Position numbers and translations under genes: made by a program
Assembly: GCF_012295615.1 (NCBI RefSeq)
Contig: NZ_CP051183.1
Coordinates: forward strand, 2,693,001 to 2,757,000
Direction: 5' to 3'
From: Bermanella marisrubri
GTDB lineage: Bacteria > Pseudomonadota > Gammaproteobacteria > Pseudomonadales > Oceanobacteraceae
Length of the DNA: 64,000 bases
Shown here: one piece after another, positions 9,414 through 18,904 of the stretch
How the letters are laid out: each line of letters opens with the position of its first letter
How positions within the stretch are numbered: the first letter of the stretch is position 1
Notes under the pieces: generated by a model
What the model saw: only the letters and a program-made list of their open reading frames with translations
Told to the model about the DNA's origin: nothing
The model's database searches: none

Positions 9414-10124
9414 TTAAACATCCTCAAGTATGGTGGCAATTTTTCCTTCTGCGTCTGTACGAACTTTAAATTCTACACGACGCGAACGCTCGCCACTTTC
9501 AATGCCAGTCTCGTCTCGAATAACTTTGGCGCTTGAAAGACCGTTGGCTGTTAAATATGTCTTTAGCCAAGTCTTTTCATCTTGCACTCGAGGTAGATTT
9601 AATAAATAGGCCAAAGTACTGCGTGTACGCGCCTGCGATAGCGCCATATTATTAATATAAGCTTCATCTTTATCCTTGGCACCTAACCAACCACTTGAGG
9701 TGTGGCCTTCAATACGCACTTCAAGAATATCATCACGATATTGGGGTTGCGTGATAATGGCTAAATAGCGAGGAAAAAAGTCAGACAAGATGGCCTGAAA
9801 TTCAGGATTTAAACTGGATTCGCCTTTCGCAAACAGTAAGTCGGTTTTATTGAAACGAAAGGTAAGATCTTCATCAATCTCCGCTCCCCATTGTGGCAAA
9901 TCGGGTGCAAATTCTTTCTGAAGATCTTCGTAGAGTTGAGTTCTTAAAGTGTCATACAAAATAGCAACATCAGCAATTTTTTTTCTTTGCCACTCCACAT
10001 GAATCATGAACACGACAGAGATTAAAAGAAAAACCATCATCAAGCCTGCCATTAAGTCGCTTACTGCAACCCAATGGCCTTCCTGCTCTTTTATACCGCC
10101 AAGCTTCTGATCATCAGACAGCAT
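9414..10124 (-). CDS. ZorB/MotB-like stator protein with OmpA-type peptidoglycan-binding domain
   Basis: 236 residues. A short cytoplasmic N-terminus leads to a single membrane helix (about residues 18-43) containing Asp23 in VSDLMAGL, the position of the proton-binding Asp in MotB/ZorB. The periplasmic part (residues ~100-230) is OmpA-like, with VRIEGHTSSG, LSQARTRSTL and ERSRRVEF motifs for peptidoglycan anchoring. It is 2 bp from the gene on each side. Known relatives are flagellar MotB, ZorB of the Zorya antiphage system and other orphan OmpA/MotB proteins; absence of flagellar genes nearby argues against a flagellar stator. Confidence 0.85.
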   Translation of the reverse strand: MLSDDQKLGGIKEQEGHWVAVSDLMAGLMMVFLLISVVFMIHVEWQRKKIADVAILYDTLRTQLYEDLQKEFAPDLPQWGAEIDEDLTFRFNKTDLLFAKGESSLNPEFQAILSDFFPRYLAIITQPQYRDDILEVRIEGHTSSGWLGAKDKDEAYINNMALSQARTRSTLAYLLNLPRVQDEKTWLKTYLTANGLSSAKVIRDETGIESGERSRRVEFKVRTDAEGKIATILEDV

Positions 10125-10126
10125 AT

Positions 10127-11377
10127 TTACTGTCCTCTTTTCTGTGATTCAGCAATAGCGACCACATCACGCAACCGTTCTGTTAACGGTGAATAATCTT
10201 GCACAAACTTTTCACTCAATGCTCCTAACTGCTCACCCAGCGTTTGCAAGGAATGCTTCAATGCCTGTTCCATACCGGCATCCAATTTTGCCATCTGTTT
10301 ATCTGTTTGTGCCAAGGCTTGTAGTAGTTTTTTCTCTAATTCGTTAAACGCTTGACCATAGCCTTGCTGTAAATTTTGCGTGAGTTGCTCTGTTGTGTTC
10401 TGCATGCTTTGTGTTGTGGTTTGCAGCATACTTTCCATGCGCGAATTATATTCTTCTAATGTACTGGCTAGGCCCGATGTTAAGAAAGTCATACGTTCTT
10501 CTAATTTGGGTAAACCCGCACCGGCCTCAGTCACTAACTGAGCTAATCCTGTCAAGTGTTTATCCAGTACGTCACGCTGGGTATTTAAACCTTGCAACAT
10601 ACTACCAAGGCTTTCGCTAATACCGTTAAAGCTCTCAGCGTGTTCAACCATATTGCTGAACGCTTGAGACGCGTTCTGCATGGAGGCACCAATTTTTTCT
10701 TGGTTGTCCGCAAGTTCAATAAGTTGCTGCTTGTATTGCTGTTGCCATTCCAACATTTGACCGACGCTTTCATTCAAGCGCTTAAAGTTGTCACCATATT
10801 GCTCATCGATCTTAGTATTAAAGTCACGCATGACCACACCTAATGCATCAATTAATGCTTGTGTATTGGCCTCCACCATTCGCTCTTGATAGTGAGCAAT
10901 AGCATTAAGCATGTCGTCACTTTGACGTTGTTGCTCGACACGTAGCAGGCTAAGTTCACTCAATAAAGGCTGCTTATCTTGATCGATTAATACATCGTGG
11001 ATTTTATTGAGAGAATCATGTAAGTCATCAATACTGGCTGTGCGTTGGTGATGGTGTTCACCATGGGTGACATCCATAACTGCGCGAAACTTGATGGTGA
11101 GTGCACCAAATAGACCAGCAATGGATGACCAGAAAGCCGTTTTTAAGCCGGCCAATAGCTCAGGAACACTGTCTTGGAGATTGGCTGTATCAAACTGGGT
11201 TAAACCTAACGCCACACCTAAAAACGTACCAAAGATACCAATACTGGTGAGAATGGTTGGCGCCGACTCCGCTGTCCGCGTGCTATAGCGAAAGATTTGA
11301 AAATATAGGGTCAATAGTGCAATTACGCTGATTAACCCGAGGGTCCACCAAGAAAATTCTGTTTCAAACAAGGACAT
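10127..11377 (-). CDS. ZorA/MotA/TolQ-like proton channel protein with long coiled-coil tail
   Basis: 416 residues. Three membrane helices are visible: WWTLGLISVIALL (residues ~10-27), the family signature region ILTSIGIFGTFLGVALG (~41-60), and FWSSIAGLFGALTI (~83-98). The remaining ~300 residues are a Gln/Glu-rich amphipathic helix without membrane segments, expected to form a cytoplasmic coiled-coil tail, the layout reported for ZorA. It pairs with the following MotB/OmpA-like gene. A hairpin lies just upstream (11407-11428). TolQ/ExbB are shorter and lack the tail; MotA has four helices; so a ZorA-like assignment is the best fit, but sequence searches would be needed to separate it from non-defence homologues. 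Confidence 0.82.
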   Translation of the reverse strand: MSLFETEFSWWTLGLISVIALLTLYFQIFRYSTRTAESAPTILTSIGIFGTFLGVALGLTQFDTANLQDSVPELLAGLKTAFWSSIAGLFGALTIKFRAVMDVTHGEHHHQRTASIDDLHDSLNKIHDVLIDQDKQPLLSELSLLRVEQQRQSDDMLNAIAHYQERMVEANTQALIDALGVVMRDFNTKIDEQYGDNFKRLNESVGQMLEWQQQYKQQLIELADNQEKIGASMQNASQAFSNMVEHAESFNGISESLGSMLQGLNTQRDVLDKHLTGLAQLVTEAGAGLPKLEERMTFLTSGLASTLEEYNSRMESMLQTTTQSMQNTTEQLTQNLQQGYGQAFNELEKKLLQALAQTDKQMAKLDAGMEQALKHSLQTLGEQLGALSEKFVQDYSPLTERLRDVVAIAESQKRGQ

Positions 11378-11406
11378 AGCCGCATCCGCAAATGAGGGTC
11401 ATACAT

Positions 11407-11428
11407 CTAAGGGACCGCATACCCTTAG
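11407..11428. repeat. Inverted repeat upstream of ZorA-like gene
   Basis: CTAAGGG/CCCTTAG, perfect 7-bp arms with an 8-nt loop, 30 bp upstream of the ZorA-like start. On the plus strand it is followed by a short T-rich run, on the minus strand it is not. It could be an operator or weak terminator; nothing else is visible in 11378-11512. Confidence 0.4.
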
Positions 11429-11512
11429 ACTCTTTTATTCTTCCATGTATCAAGCTTAGACCAGAGTCTTAGGACCCGCTGTGATTGCCCCTAATGTGGC
11501 TAACTTTGTCTA

Positions 11513-11968
11513 TCAAAACTGCCTCTCTGGGGCCTTCTCCCATACAGTATCTTGTACATCAGGTACTAACAGCCAATCGAGTGCTTTGACTTGTGTCGCA
11601 AATAGTCTGACTTCGACGCCTTGCTCCGCAAGTGACTGCGTTATTTTGCGGCGATGAGGATTGTCATCACGCTTACTGATAAAAGCACACTGACGCACCT
11701 GCCGATAAACCTTTGTATTCTCGAGAGATTGAATGATTAGGTTGGGCGCACCGTCTATGGCGTAGCGCACCTGAGTCAAATCCCATAACCAATGGTCAAT
11801 ACCCATTTGTTGGGTACACTGTAAAACATAGTCCATCACGCATTGCACGTAATACACTTCATTTATAGAGCCTTGCCAAATGACGGTAATCAGTCCTTGA
11901 TTGCTTTCAAGTAGGACAGTTGCGACATGTTCGCCATCGTGATCATAAAAATGTTTGATTGGTTGCAT
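11513..11968 (-). CDS. Hypothetical protein, STAS-like fold suspected
   Basis: 151 residues from the ATG at 11968, which has AGAGGGG about 9 nt upstream; an upstream in-frame ATG at 11992 lacks a site. No membrane segment. Alternating beta/alpha pattern, with a strand GLITVIWQGSI followed by WLWDLTQVRYAI, is reminiscent of SpoIIAA/STAS-like proteins such as those that modulate signalling, but there is no diagnostic motif. It is on the same strand as the ZorAB-like genes with 135 bp between, so linkage is uncertain. Confidence 0.55.
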   Translation of the reverse strand: MQPIKHFYDHDGEHVATVLLESNQGLITVIWQGSINEVYYVQCVMDYVLQCTQQMGIDHWLWDLTQVRYAIDGAPNLIIQSLENTKVYRQVRQCAFISKRDDNPHRRKITQSLAEQGVEVRLFATQVKALDWLLVPDVQDTVWEKAPERQF

Positions 11969-12152
11969 GACAGTGCCCCTCTTGCACATCATGTGTGATC
12001 GCCGTCACACTTACTGTTTATATTTCATACATTAGCAAGGTTTTGCGAGAGAAAACGTAAAATGCGTGAGAGGTTTGGTGAACATCTGTAAACCATGCTT
12101 TACCAAGGTTTACAAACATGAGTTGTTTGTCGGAAAGTTAACTTTTTACACA

Positions 12153-12176
12153 GCGATTCTGCCCATCCCTGGGCAT
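12153..12176. repeat. Palindromic intergenic repeat, copy 1
   Basis: 24-bp unit GCGAT-N3-GCCCATCCCTGGGCAT repeated 51 bp away with two mismatches. The core GCCC/GGGC forms a 4-bp stem; read on the minus strand the loop is AGGGAU. The 285-bp gap 11993-12277 holds only these repeats and a terminator; the 63-codon frame across it has no gene-like features. Confidence 0.75.
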
Positions 12177-12203
12177 ATGCGTACCAGCGTCCTGCCTCCT
12201 TAC

Positions 12204-12227
12204 GCGATACCGCCCATCCCTGGGCAT
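12204..12227. repeat. Palindromic intergenic repeat, copy 2
   Basis: Second copy of the unit at 12153-12176, abutting the oad operon terminator: the minus-strand order is terminator, ATG, then CCCAGGGATGGGC. The same arrangement recurs at 34565 and 52621 with a different stem. Confidence 0.75.
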
Positions 12228-12231
12228 AAAA

Positions 12232-12251
12232 AAAGCGCCCGAAGGCGCTTT
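12232..12251 (-). terminator. Intrinsic terminator of oadGAB operon
   Basis: Minus-strand stem AAAGCGCC/GGCGCTTT closed by a UUCG tetraloop and followed by a run of seven T residues, 27 bp after the oadB stop. Confidence 0.92.
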
Positions 12252-12277
12252 GTTTAACTGGAAGTTATAACCCTTGT

Positions 12278-13579
12278 TTAACCAAAATAAGACAACATTA
12301 CACCAGCAGCGACCGCAGAACCGATTACACCGGCTACGTTTGGTCCCATGGCGTGCATCAATAAGAAGTTTTGAGGGTTGTACTCTAAACCAACTTTATT
12401 AGATACGCGCGCTGCCATCGGCACAGCAGATACACCCGCTGAACCAATCAATGGGTTAATCGGCGTTTTCAAGAATAGGTTCATGGCTTTTGCCATTAGC
12501 ACACCCGCGGCAGTACCTACGCAGAATGCAACAAGACCCAGTACGATGATGGCGATGGTTTCCCAGTTCAAGAACGCATCTGAACTCATCTTGTAACCCA
12601 CAGATAGACCCAAGAAAATCGTCACAACGTTGATCAACGCGTTCTGCGCTGTATCGCTTAAACGCTCAACCACGCCGGATTCTTTCATTAAGTTACCAAA
12701 GCAGAACATACCGAGTAGTGGCGCTGCTGACGGTAGAATGAAAGCCACTAACACCAGTACCGCTAATGGGAACAAGATCTTTTCAAGCTTGGATACAGTA
12801 CGTAGCTGTTCCATCTTGATCTTACGTTCTTCTGCAGTGGTGAATAGCTTCATGATCGGCGGCTGAATCATAGGCACCAAAGCCATGTATGAATAGGCCG
12901 CTACTGCTATCGCACCCAGTAGTTCAGGAGCTAGTTTAGAAGCAATAAAAATTGACGTTGGGCCATCCGCACCACCAATGATACCAATTGCCGCAGCTTG
13001 CATAGCGCTGAAATCAGTAATGCCGTAATGGGTCATCAATACCGCGCCGATAACCGTACCAAAAATACCAAACTGTGCCGCAGCTCCCAGTAGTAAGGTT
13101 TTCGGGTTGGCCAGTAGTGGGCCAAAGTCAGTCATCGCACCCACACCCATGAAAATCAATAGCGGTGCAACACCACTAGCAATGGTCATAGAATAGAAGG
13201 TATACAGCATGCCGTTTTCAAAACCTAGGGTTTTACCCAACATCACTGCTTGCTTATAAATCGGTGTTTCTGCGTGGTGATAAGCGTCTAGCATAGTCGC
13301 TATATCCGCATTAGCCGCAAGACCCAACAGAGTACGGAACTGTTCTAACACGTCAGCACCGCCCGTACGGATTGCTTGCTCAGCTGCAGACCAGCCAAGA
13401 CCTGCACCAGGAATATTTACCATCAGTGTACCGACAGCAATTGGTAGCAATAATAATGGCTCAAAGCCTTTCTTGATGGCTAGATATAGCATCCCGAAGG
13501 CAACGATCATCATGGCAAATTGACCGGGTTCTAACTGGTAGATCCCCGAGTCGTGCCAGAAATTAAGTAAAGTTTCCAT
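12278..13579 (-). CDS. oadB: Na+-pumping oxaloacetate decarboxylase, beta (membrane) subunit
   Basis: 433-residue integral membrane protein that decarboxylates carboxybiotin and couples this to Na+ export. About nine to eleven hydrophobic helices. Diagnostic segments: [28 protein letters not shown] (with the Na+-binding Asp), and the C-terminal [17 protein letters not shown] and [16 protein letters not shown]. Length is that of OadB/GcdB/MmdB; the partner alpha subunit is an oxaloacetate/pyruvate-type carboxyltransferase, which favours OadB. Last gene of oadG-oadA-oadB, 13 bp after oadA, ended by a strong terminator. Confidence 0.95.
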   Translation of the reverse strand: METLLNFWHDSGIYQLEPGQFAMMIVAFGMLYLAIKKGFEPLLLLPIAVGTLMVNIPGAGLGWSAAEQAIRTGGADVLEQFRTLLGLAANADIATMLDAYHHAETPIYKQAVMLGKTLGFENGMLYTFYSMTIASGVAPLLIFMGVGAMTDFGPLLANPKTLLLGAAAQFGIFGTVIGAVLMTHYGITDFSAMQAAAIGIIGGADGPTSIFIASKLAPELLGAIAVAAYSYMALVPMIQPPIMKLFTTAEERKIKMEQLRTVSKLEKILFPLAVLVLVAFILPSAAPLLGMFCFGNLMKESGVVERLSDTAQNALINVVTIFLGLSVGYKMSSDAFLNWETIAIIVLGLVAFCVGTAAGVLMAKAMNLFLKTPINPLIGSAGVSAVPMAARVSNKVGLEYNPQNFLLMHAMGPNVAGVIGSAVAAGVMLSYFG

Positions 13580-13592
13580 TGATCATATCCCC

Positions 13593-15371
13593 TTAAGCGA
13601 TTGTTAGCAGAGTATCGCCAACGGCAACAGAGTCGCCCTCTTTCACACTCACACTACCAATGGTGCCGGACTTAGCCGCACGCACTTCGGTTTCCATCTT
13701 CATCGCTTCAAGGATCATCACAAGATCCCCTTCTTCAACGTGGTCACCGGGAGATACTTCAACTTTCCAAATATTACCCGCCAACGGTGCGCCCATTGGC
13801 TCGCCGCCGCTTGGTGCAGCGCCAGCCGCTGAAGCAGAAATTGCGCCTGTGTTACCACCTAATGATGTTGGCGCACCATTTAATGCACCCAACTGAGTAA
13901 CGTCACCGCCTTCATCTACTTTAACAACGTATTCGTTACCATCCACAGTAATGGTAAACGTATCCTCTGCTTCACCTTTTGGAGCGGGTTCAAAGGCATC
14001 TGGGTTACCACGGTTCTCTAGGAACTTAGGCGCAATCTGCGGGAACAACGCGTACGTCAACGCATCGTCAATTTTGTCTTTGGCCAAATCAAAGCCTTTG
14101 TCTTTGGCTAGCGCTTCAACGTCGGCAACGATGCTATCTAATTCGTTATCTAGTAAGTCACCCGGGCGACATGTCACAGGTTCTGCACCATCAAGTACTC
14201 GCTCCTGTAGCTCTTTGTTGTATGGAGCTGGAGCAGCGCCATATTCACCTTTTAGGATGCCTTGCGTCTCTTTAGAGATAGACTTGTAGCGCTCGCCAGT
14301 CAGTACATTAAGCACCGCTTGTGTGCCTACGATTTGTGACGTTGGCGTTACCAACGGAATGTAACCTAGGTCTTCACGTACTTTTGGAATTTCTTTTAGT
14401 ACATCATCAAATTTGTCTGACGCGCCTTGCTCACGCAATTGGTTTTCCATGTTGGTTAACATGCCACCAGGAACCTGTGCTACAAGAATACGGGAGTCCG
14501 TGCCGCGTAAGGCACCCTCGAACTTCGAGTATTTTTTACGAATACCGCGGAAGTAAGCTGCAATTTCTTCAAGCAATAGTAGATCGATACCAGTATCGCG
14601 CTCAGTACCGCGCATAGCCGCAACAATGCTTTCTGTTGCCGTGTGACCATAAGTCATAGACATAGAAGAGATAGCCGTATCAACACGGTCAATACCCGCT
14701 TCGATGGCTTTCAAGATCGACATATCCGACATACCAGCAGTGGCATGGCAGTGCAGTTGAACCTCAAGATCGGTTTCGGCTTTTAGGCGAGAAACTAGCT
14801 CGTAGCTATCATAAGGAGTAATGATGCCCGCCATGTCTTTAATGGCGATAGAGTCCGCACCCAAATCTTCAATTTGTTTCGCAAGGCTTAGCCAAGCATC
14901 TAGGTTATGTACAGGAGATGTGGTGTACGACAAAGTACCTTGTGCATGTTTGCCATTATTTTTTACTGCTTTAATTGCACGCTCAAGGTTGCGCGGATCA
15001 TTCATGGCGTCAAAAACACGGAATACATCAACACCGTTAGTAGCAGCACGCTCAACAAATTTGTCCACCACATCATCAGCGTAATGACGATAACCCAATA
15101 GGTTTTGACCACGCAAAAGCATTTGCTGTTTGGTGTTTGGCATGGCCTTTTTGAATTCACGGATACGATCCCATGGATCTTCACCCAAATAACGGATGCA
15201 GGAATCGAATGTAGCGCCACCCCAGGATTCAAGAGACCAGTAGCCTACCTGATCCAACTTTTCCGCAATCGGCAACATATCGTCGATGCGCATACGGGTC
15301 GCTAGAAGAGATTGGTGTGCGTCGCGGAGTACGACGTCCGTAATGCCTAATGGTTTTTTAGTATCGGTCAT
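13593..15371 (-). CDS. oadA: Oxaloacetate decarboxylase alpha subunit (biotinylated carboxyltransferase)
   Basis: 592 residues. The N-terminal carboxyltransferase TIM barrel (residues ~5-270) has the [12 protein letters not shown] metal and substrate motif and the AIKDMAG and [10 protein letters not shown] segments. A middle conserved carboxylase domain (~290-440) and an Ala/Gly/Pro linker lead to a biotinyl domain with the AMKM motif, biotinylated Lys558. The enzyme moves CO2 from oxaloacetate to biotin, and OadB then releases it while pumping Na+. The biotin operon lies about 22 kb away in the same window. Could also accept related substrates as in methylmalonyl-CoA decarboxylase, but the domain layout is OadA. 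Confidence 0.96.
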   Translation of the reverse strand: MTDTKKPLGITDVVLRDAHQSLLATRMRIDDMLPIAEKLDQVGYWSLESWGGATFDSCIRYLGEDPWDRIREFKKAMPNTKQQMLLRGQNLLGYRHYADDVVDKFVERAATNGVDVFRVFDAMNDPRNLERAIKAVKNNGKHAQGTLSYTTSPVHNLDAWLSLAKQIEDLGADSIAIKDMAGIITPYDSYELVSRLKAETDLEVQLHCHATAGMSDMSILKAIEAGIDRVDTAISSMSMTYGHTATESIVAAMRGTERDTGIDLLLLEEIAAYFRGIRKKYSKFEGALRGTDSRILVAQVPGGMLTNMENQLREQGASDKFDDVLKEIPKVREDLGYIPLVTPTSQIVGTQAVLNVLTGERYKSISKETQGILKGEYGAAPAPYNKELQERVLDGAEPVTCRPGDLLDNELDSIVADVEALAKDKGFDLAKDKIDDALTYALFPQIAPKFLENRGNPDAFEPAPKGEAEDTFTITVDGNEYVVKVDEGGDVTQLGALNGAPTSLGGNTGAISASAAGAAPSGGEPMGAPLAGNIWKVEVSPGDHVEEGDLVMILEAMKMETEVRAAKSGTIGSVSVKEGDSVAVGDTLLTIA

Positions 15372-15412
15372 TTGTAATGGCCTATGTTAATTATCGTTAT
15401 AAGTTCCGTGGC

Positions 15413-15652
15413 TCACTTTTGGCGAGCTTTGTGTTCCTTTACCGCCGCTGCTAGCACTTTCAGCAATTGCGGGTCGGCCCCTTGACTCGGTTGTGAACGT
15501 TTCTTCGCTGGCACAGGTGCTGCCTCAGGGAAGTACTTGTTCACTATTGTCGACATGATGGAAGTGGCAAAGATCAATAAAATCAGGAATACGAAAACCG
15601 TACCCATGCCAAATCCCAACAAGCCTAGGCCGTCAGCTACGATTGGGGACAT
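15413..15652 (-). CDS. oadG: Oxaloacetate decarboxylase gamma subunit
   Basis: 79 residues: one membrane helix (about 12-34), then a hydrophilic Ala/Pro/Lys-rich tail, the standard OadG layout for assembling alpha and beta subunits. First gene of the operon. The typical C-terminal metal-binding His residues are limited to His75. Upstream, 15653-15943 (291 bp, divergent from dusC) holds the promoters and one inverted repeat but no further gene that I can see. Confidence 0.85.
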   Translation of the reverse strand: MSPIVADGLGLLGFGMGTVFVFLILLIFATSIMSTIVNKYFPEAAPVPAKKRSQPSQGADPQLLKVLAAAVKEHKARQK

Positions 15653-15728
15653 AACATCCTCTCCTTATTGGCTAAACGGACTGCTTTTTATTGCCTTTAC
15701 TTGGGTTCACCAAGTGGCAAAGCAGTGT

Positions 15729-15748
15729 ATTGATTGCAGTAAATCAAT
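15729..15748. promoter_or_regulatory. Inverted repeat in the oadG-dusC divergent region
   Basis: ATTGATT and AATCAAT arms separated by 6 nt, 77 bp upstream of oadG. A dyad of this size is a plausible operator. It is not an FNR/Anr box, since the half-site spacing is wrong. Confidence 0.35.
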
Positions 15749-15943
15749 TCTGGCCTTTTGACTAAAACTTCATCAGCTTAGACAAAAAATATCGCCGTAA
15801 TGTACTTGAAATCTATAGCTTAGGCAAATAAGGGCGTAAGCTTGACGACTTGGTCAAATCCGTATTTTTTCATTTAATTCAGGACATTAAACGAATAATA
15901 ATTTGCTAAAATGGCGCTTTGATTAAATAAAGTAGGCAGTACC

Positions 15944-16909
15944 GTGCAGTTAAGCTTAGCGCCAATGGAAGGGTTGGTTGATGTCCATATGCGGACCCTT
16001 CTCACCCGCGGTGGATATTTTGATTATTGCGTGACGGAATTTTTGCGAGTCACCACGCAACTTCTGCCTGAGCGTTCATTTAGACGTATTTGCCCAGAAT
16101 CCGACCATCAGTGGAAAACACCAGCGGGCACACCTGTTCACTTACAATTATTAGGCAGCGACCCTGTGGCCATGGCAGAGAATGCATGCCGTGCCGCCGA
16201 GCTGGGTGCTCCCGTGGTGAATATTAATTTTGGCTGTCCATCACGTTTTGTAAACGGCCGCTGTGGCGGCGCATACTTACTACAATTCCCAGATCAGATT
16301 CATACCATTTTGGAGAGCGTTCGCAAAGCGCTGCCCGAGCATGTGCCGCTCACAGCCAAGATGCGCTTGGGCTTTAAGGACGATGCACTAGCCTTAGCCA
16401 ACGCCCAAGCCATGGAAAGCGCTGGTGTGCGTGATATCTGTATTCATGCCCGCACTAAGGTGCAAGGTTACCGTCCACCCGCTCATTGGCATCAAATCAA
16501 AAACATTAAACAACAGGTAAAAGTCCCGATCATTGCTAATGGTGAAATTTGGAACCGCCGCGATTACGAAGCGTGTAAAGCCGCCAGCCATTGCGAGCAT
16601 GTCATGCTGGGACGCGGCGCAGTGGCTGACCCTGAGTTAGCGGCCACCATTAAAGGTTGTGAATCTTCCGATACATGGATACATCGACTGCATGATTTGA
16701 TTTGGATGCTGGATGAACTAGTAGAGTTTGGTGGGCAAAGCTATGCTCATGGTCGTATCAAACAATGGTTTAGCTTTTTGAAGATGTCATATGAACAAGC
16801 GGTGCCTTTGTTCGAGTCGTTGAAGACCATGAAGGAAGCATCCGCTATTCGTCGCTTCCTACTGGATGAAATCAGTCGCCTTGAGAATCAATCGGCAAAC
16901 GTACTCTGA
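15944..16909 (+). CDS. dusC: tRNA-dihydrouridine(16) synthase
   Basis: 321-residue flavoenzyme reducing uridine 16 in tRNA. Starts at GTG with LAPMEGLVD (FMN-binding) and continues with INFGCPSRFVNGRCGGAYLL containing the catalytic Cys, KMRLGF, HARTKVQGY and NGEIW. The CPSRFVN variant and length point to the DusC subfamily rather than DusA/B. Its 3' end overlaps the convergent histidine kinase gene by 38 bp. Confidence 0.9.
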   Translation: MQLSLAPMEGLVDVHMRTLLTRGGYFDYCVTEFLRVTTQLLPERSFRRICPESDHQWKTPAGTPVHLQLLGSDPVAMAENACRAAELGAPVVNINFGCPSRFVNGRCGGAYLLQFPDQIHTILESVRKALPEHVPLTAKMRLGFKDDALALANAQAMESAGVRDICIHARTKVQGYRPPAHWHQIKNIKQQVKVPIIANGEIWNRRDYEACKAASHCEHVMLGRGAVADPELAATIKGCESSDTWIHRLHDLIWMLDELVEFGGQSYAHGRIKQWFSFLKMSYEQAVPLFESLKTMKEASAIRRFLLDEISRLENQSANVL

Positions 16910-18332
16910 ACAAAGTGCCTTTGCCCTCCTCTGATTCACACTCGATACGGCCATGATGTTTTTCAATAATGCCAAACGTAATAGATAGGCCAAGACCCGT
17001 ACCTTCATTTACACCTTTAGTCGTAAAGAATGGGTCGAAGATTTTGTCTCTAACCTCTTGGCTCATGCCCGATCCGGTATCCTGAATTTCAAACTGAACA
17101 TCTTTCCCCAAATTCTTTGTTCGGATGAATATCTCACCTTCCGTTTCCATGGCTTGAGCGGCGTTTACGAGCATATTCATGATTACCTGTGAAATCTGAC
17201 CTTCGTTACCCAAAATTTCAGGCAATGTACTATCAAGATCCTGATGCAAAGTAACTTTATATTTCAACTCATTCCATACGACCTTTAAAGTATTTTCGAT
17301 AGTTTTATTAAGATCGAAGCGATGTTCCTCGGTATCATCAGCTCGGGCGAAGGACTTTAGATTACTTACAATATCTTTAATACGTTTCAAACCATCGACA
17401 CAGTCATTAATAATGGACTGCATATCACCAGATATAAATTCGATATCTTGCTCTTCATCAATTTCTATCATTTGCTTAGCCAATGGCGAGTTCACACCAA
17501 CAACCATTTGTTGAGATAGATCAATATATGATTTGAGGACATCAGCGTATTCTTTTAGGGTGGTGATGTTACTCATCACGAATCCCACTGGATTATTAAT
17601 CTCATGAGCAACACCCGCCGATAATTGACCCAATGATGCCATTTTCTCTGACTGTACCAATTGAGCTTGGGCTTGCTTTAATTGATCATGGCTACGCTTA
17701 ATTTCCACCAGAGTACGTTCTACTTTCTTTTTATTGTAACTTTTCTCTAACATTCCCCCGATTTGATAGCTTGCTACTTGGCATTGCTCTAGAACATCTG
17801 ACTTATGGTTACTGGCTGAGTCCATAAAGAACTCACATACCGTTGTCACTTTACCAAATCGCTTAATAGGCAAATATAAAACTCGAGTAACCCCCACTTC
17901 ATCACAAGCTTCACGAAAGCGATCACACTTGACTTCATTAGTGGTCATTGAAAAAGTTTGCTCCTGATCAAAGAGATAGCGGTATTCATCTGCTTTAAAT
18001 TGAGGAAGCGTTATGCCTTCCACCATTACTTGGGCCTCTTTTATTTCGCCACCAGAAATAAAAAAATAACGTGCAAAGTTCACAATAAGATAGCCTGATG
18101 TCGCGATAATATACTGCTGTATCACTGAACTTAAACCCAACTCATTTTGAGTCAGTCTCGCTACCGCTAACAAGTAATCAGCCTCTTTCTTTTGATTCAT
18201 TAAGTCATTAAATTGATGCTGAATCATGTCCATACTGGACTGCACTTCTCGAGTCTTTTCATCCAGCATTTTTTCGGCAGTCAATCGAGCTTGCTTCTCT
18301 CGCTCATACGCAACTTGATATTCATCAGCCAT
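16872..18332 (-). CDS. hnoK: H-NOX-associated sensor histidine kinase
   Basis: 486 residues from ATG 18332 (GGAG 9 nt upstream; a TTG five codons earlier overlaps H-NOX). N-terminal coiled coil (residues ~5-50), a GAF-like middle domain without membrane segments, a second coiled coil (~205-235), then a HisKA-type box SAGVAHEINNPVGF with the phosphoacceptor His, and an HATPase domain with N box VNAAQAM, DTGSGM and GTGLGLS. Soluble, so it senses through its partner. It starts 4 bp after H-NOX, the arrangement of NO-responsive kinases HnoK/HahK, whose autophosphorylation is inhibited by NO-bound H-NOX. The symbol is by analogy with Shewanella and Vibrio. Confidence 0.85.
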   Translation of the reverse strand: MADEYQVAYEREKQARLTAEKMLDEKTREVQSSMDMIQHQFNDLMNQKKEADYLLAVARLTQNELGLSSVIQQYIIATSGYLIVNFARYFFISGGEIKEAQVMVEGITLPQFKADEYRYLFDQEQTFSMTTNEVKCDRFREACDEVGVTRVLYLPIKRFGKVTTVCEFFMDSASNHKSDVLEQCQVASYQIGGMLEKSYNKKKVERTLVEIKRSHDQLKQAQAQLVQSEKMASLGQLSAGVAHEINNPVGFVMSNITTLKEYADVLKSYIDLSQQMVVGVNSPLAKQMIEIDEEQDIEFISGDMQSIINDCVDGLKRIKDIVSNLKSFARADDTEEHRFDLNKTIENTLKVVWNELKYKVTLHQDLDSTLPEILGNEGQISQVIMNMLVNAAQAMETEGEIFIRTKNLGKDVQFEIQDTGSGMSQEVRDKIFDPFFTTKGVNEGTGLGLSITFGIIEKHHGRIECESEEGKGTLFRVRLPIDSQGD

Positions 18333-18336
18333 CGTT

Positions 18337-18885
18337 TCAATCTCCAAGTCGTTTTATATGCCAACGACAACGAGCAGCCCCATCGTGCATGCATTCAACA
18401 TGCTCCAAATGGATTGGCGAGTTAAAGTGATCCGCGCAGCCCTGTATTAAACCGGACGCCAAGGAACATAGCTTTCGATTACTGCGATAATCTAGATAGC
18501 CAGTATTTGTATCCAAGTACTCAAACTGGAAGAACGGTAAATACGCATCTGGATGTAAGCGCTTTACATTGACATGAACCGTGTTATCAAGATTCTCCAA
18601 AGTATCAAATAAATCTTTTCGCCCCTCTAACACAGATGCCATTCTGGTTTGTAAGAAGCCGAAAAGAAATTTTCCGAATACCTCTAACCCTGTTGCTTGA
18701 TCAACGCCCAGTTTTTCACAGACTGCCTGAGCCAACGCCATCATCTCACTATCATCATAGCGACCCCCCGCAGTATAAATACCACCACTGGGTAAGTCAG
18801 TCTCACTCAAAATAGTATTCCATGTAGATAGATCTGCGTTTTTGATGACAAATTCTTCAAGCGCATTAAAGATCAAACCTTGCAT
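18337..18885 (-). CDS. hnoX: H-NOX haem nitric-oxide sensor protein
   Basis: 182 residues from ATG 18885 (GGAGAT 6 nt upstream). The start is MQGLIFNALEEFV, characteristic of H-NOX. The proximal haem ligand is His104 (NTVHVNV), and the propionate-binding YxSxR motif is Tyr133-Ser135-Arg137. Cys140, His162, Cys165 and Cys173 occupy the positions of the structural/redox zinc site known in Shewanella H-NOX, so a zinc-bearing form is expected. No distal-pocket Tyr typical of O2-binding forms is obvious. The protein should bind NO and control the adjacent kinase. Confidence 0.92.
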   Translation of the reverse strand: MQGLIFNALEEFVIKNADLSTWNTILSETDLPSGGIYTAGGRYDDSEMMALAQAVCEKLGVDQATGLEVFGKFLFGFLQTRMASVLEGRKDLFDTLENLDNTVHVNVKRLHPDAYLPFFQFEYLDTNTGYLDYRSNRKLCSLASGLIQGCADHFNSPIHLEHVECMHDGAARCRWHIKRLGD

Positions 18886-18904
18886 GTGGATCTCCAGATT
18901 AGAG

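Noticed and set aside
12066..12257. 63-codon open frame in the oad-downstream gap
   Set aside because: It spans two palindromic repeats and the terminator, and has no ribosome site or recognisable composition.
15729..15748. FNR/Anr box upstream of oadG
   Set aside because: TTGAT and ATCAA half-sites are separated by 8 rather than 4 bases.
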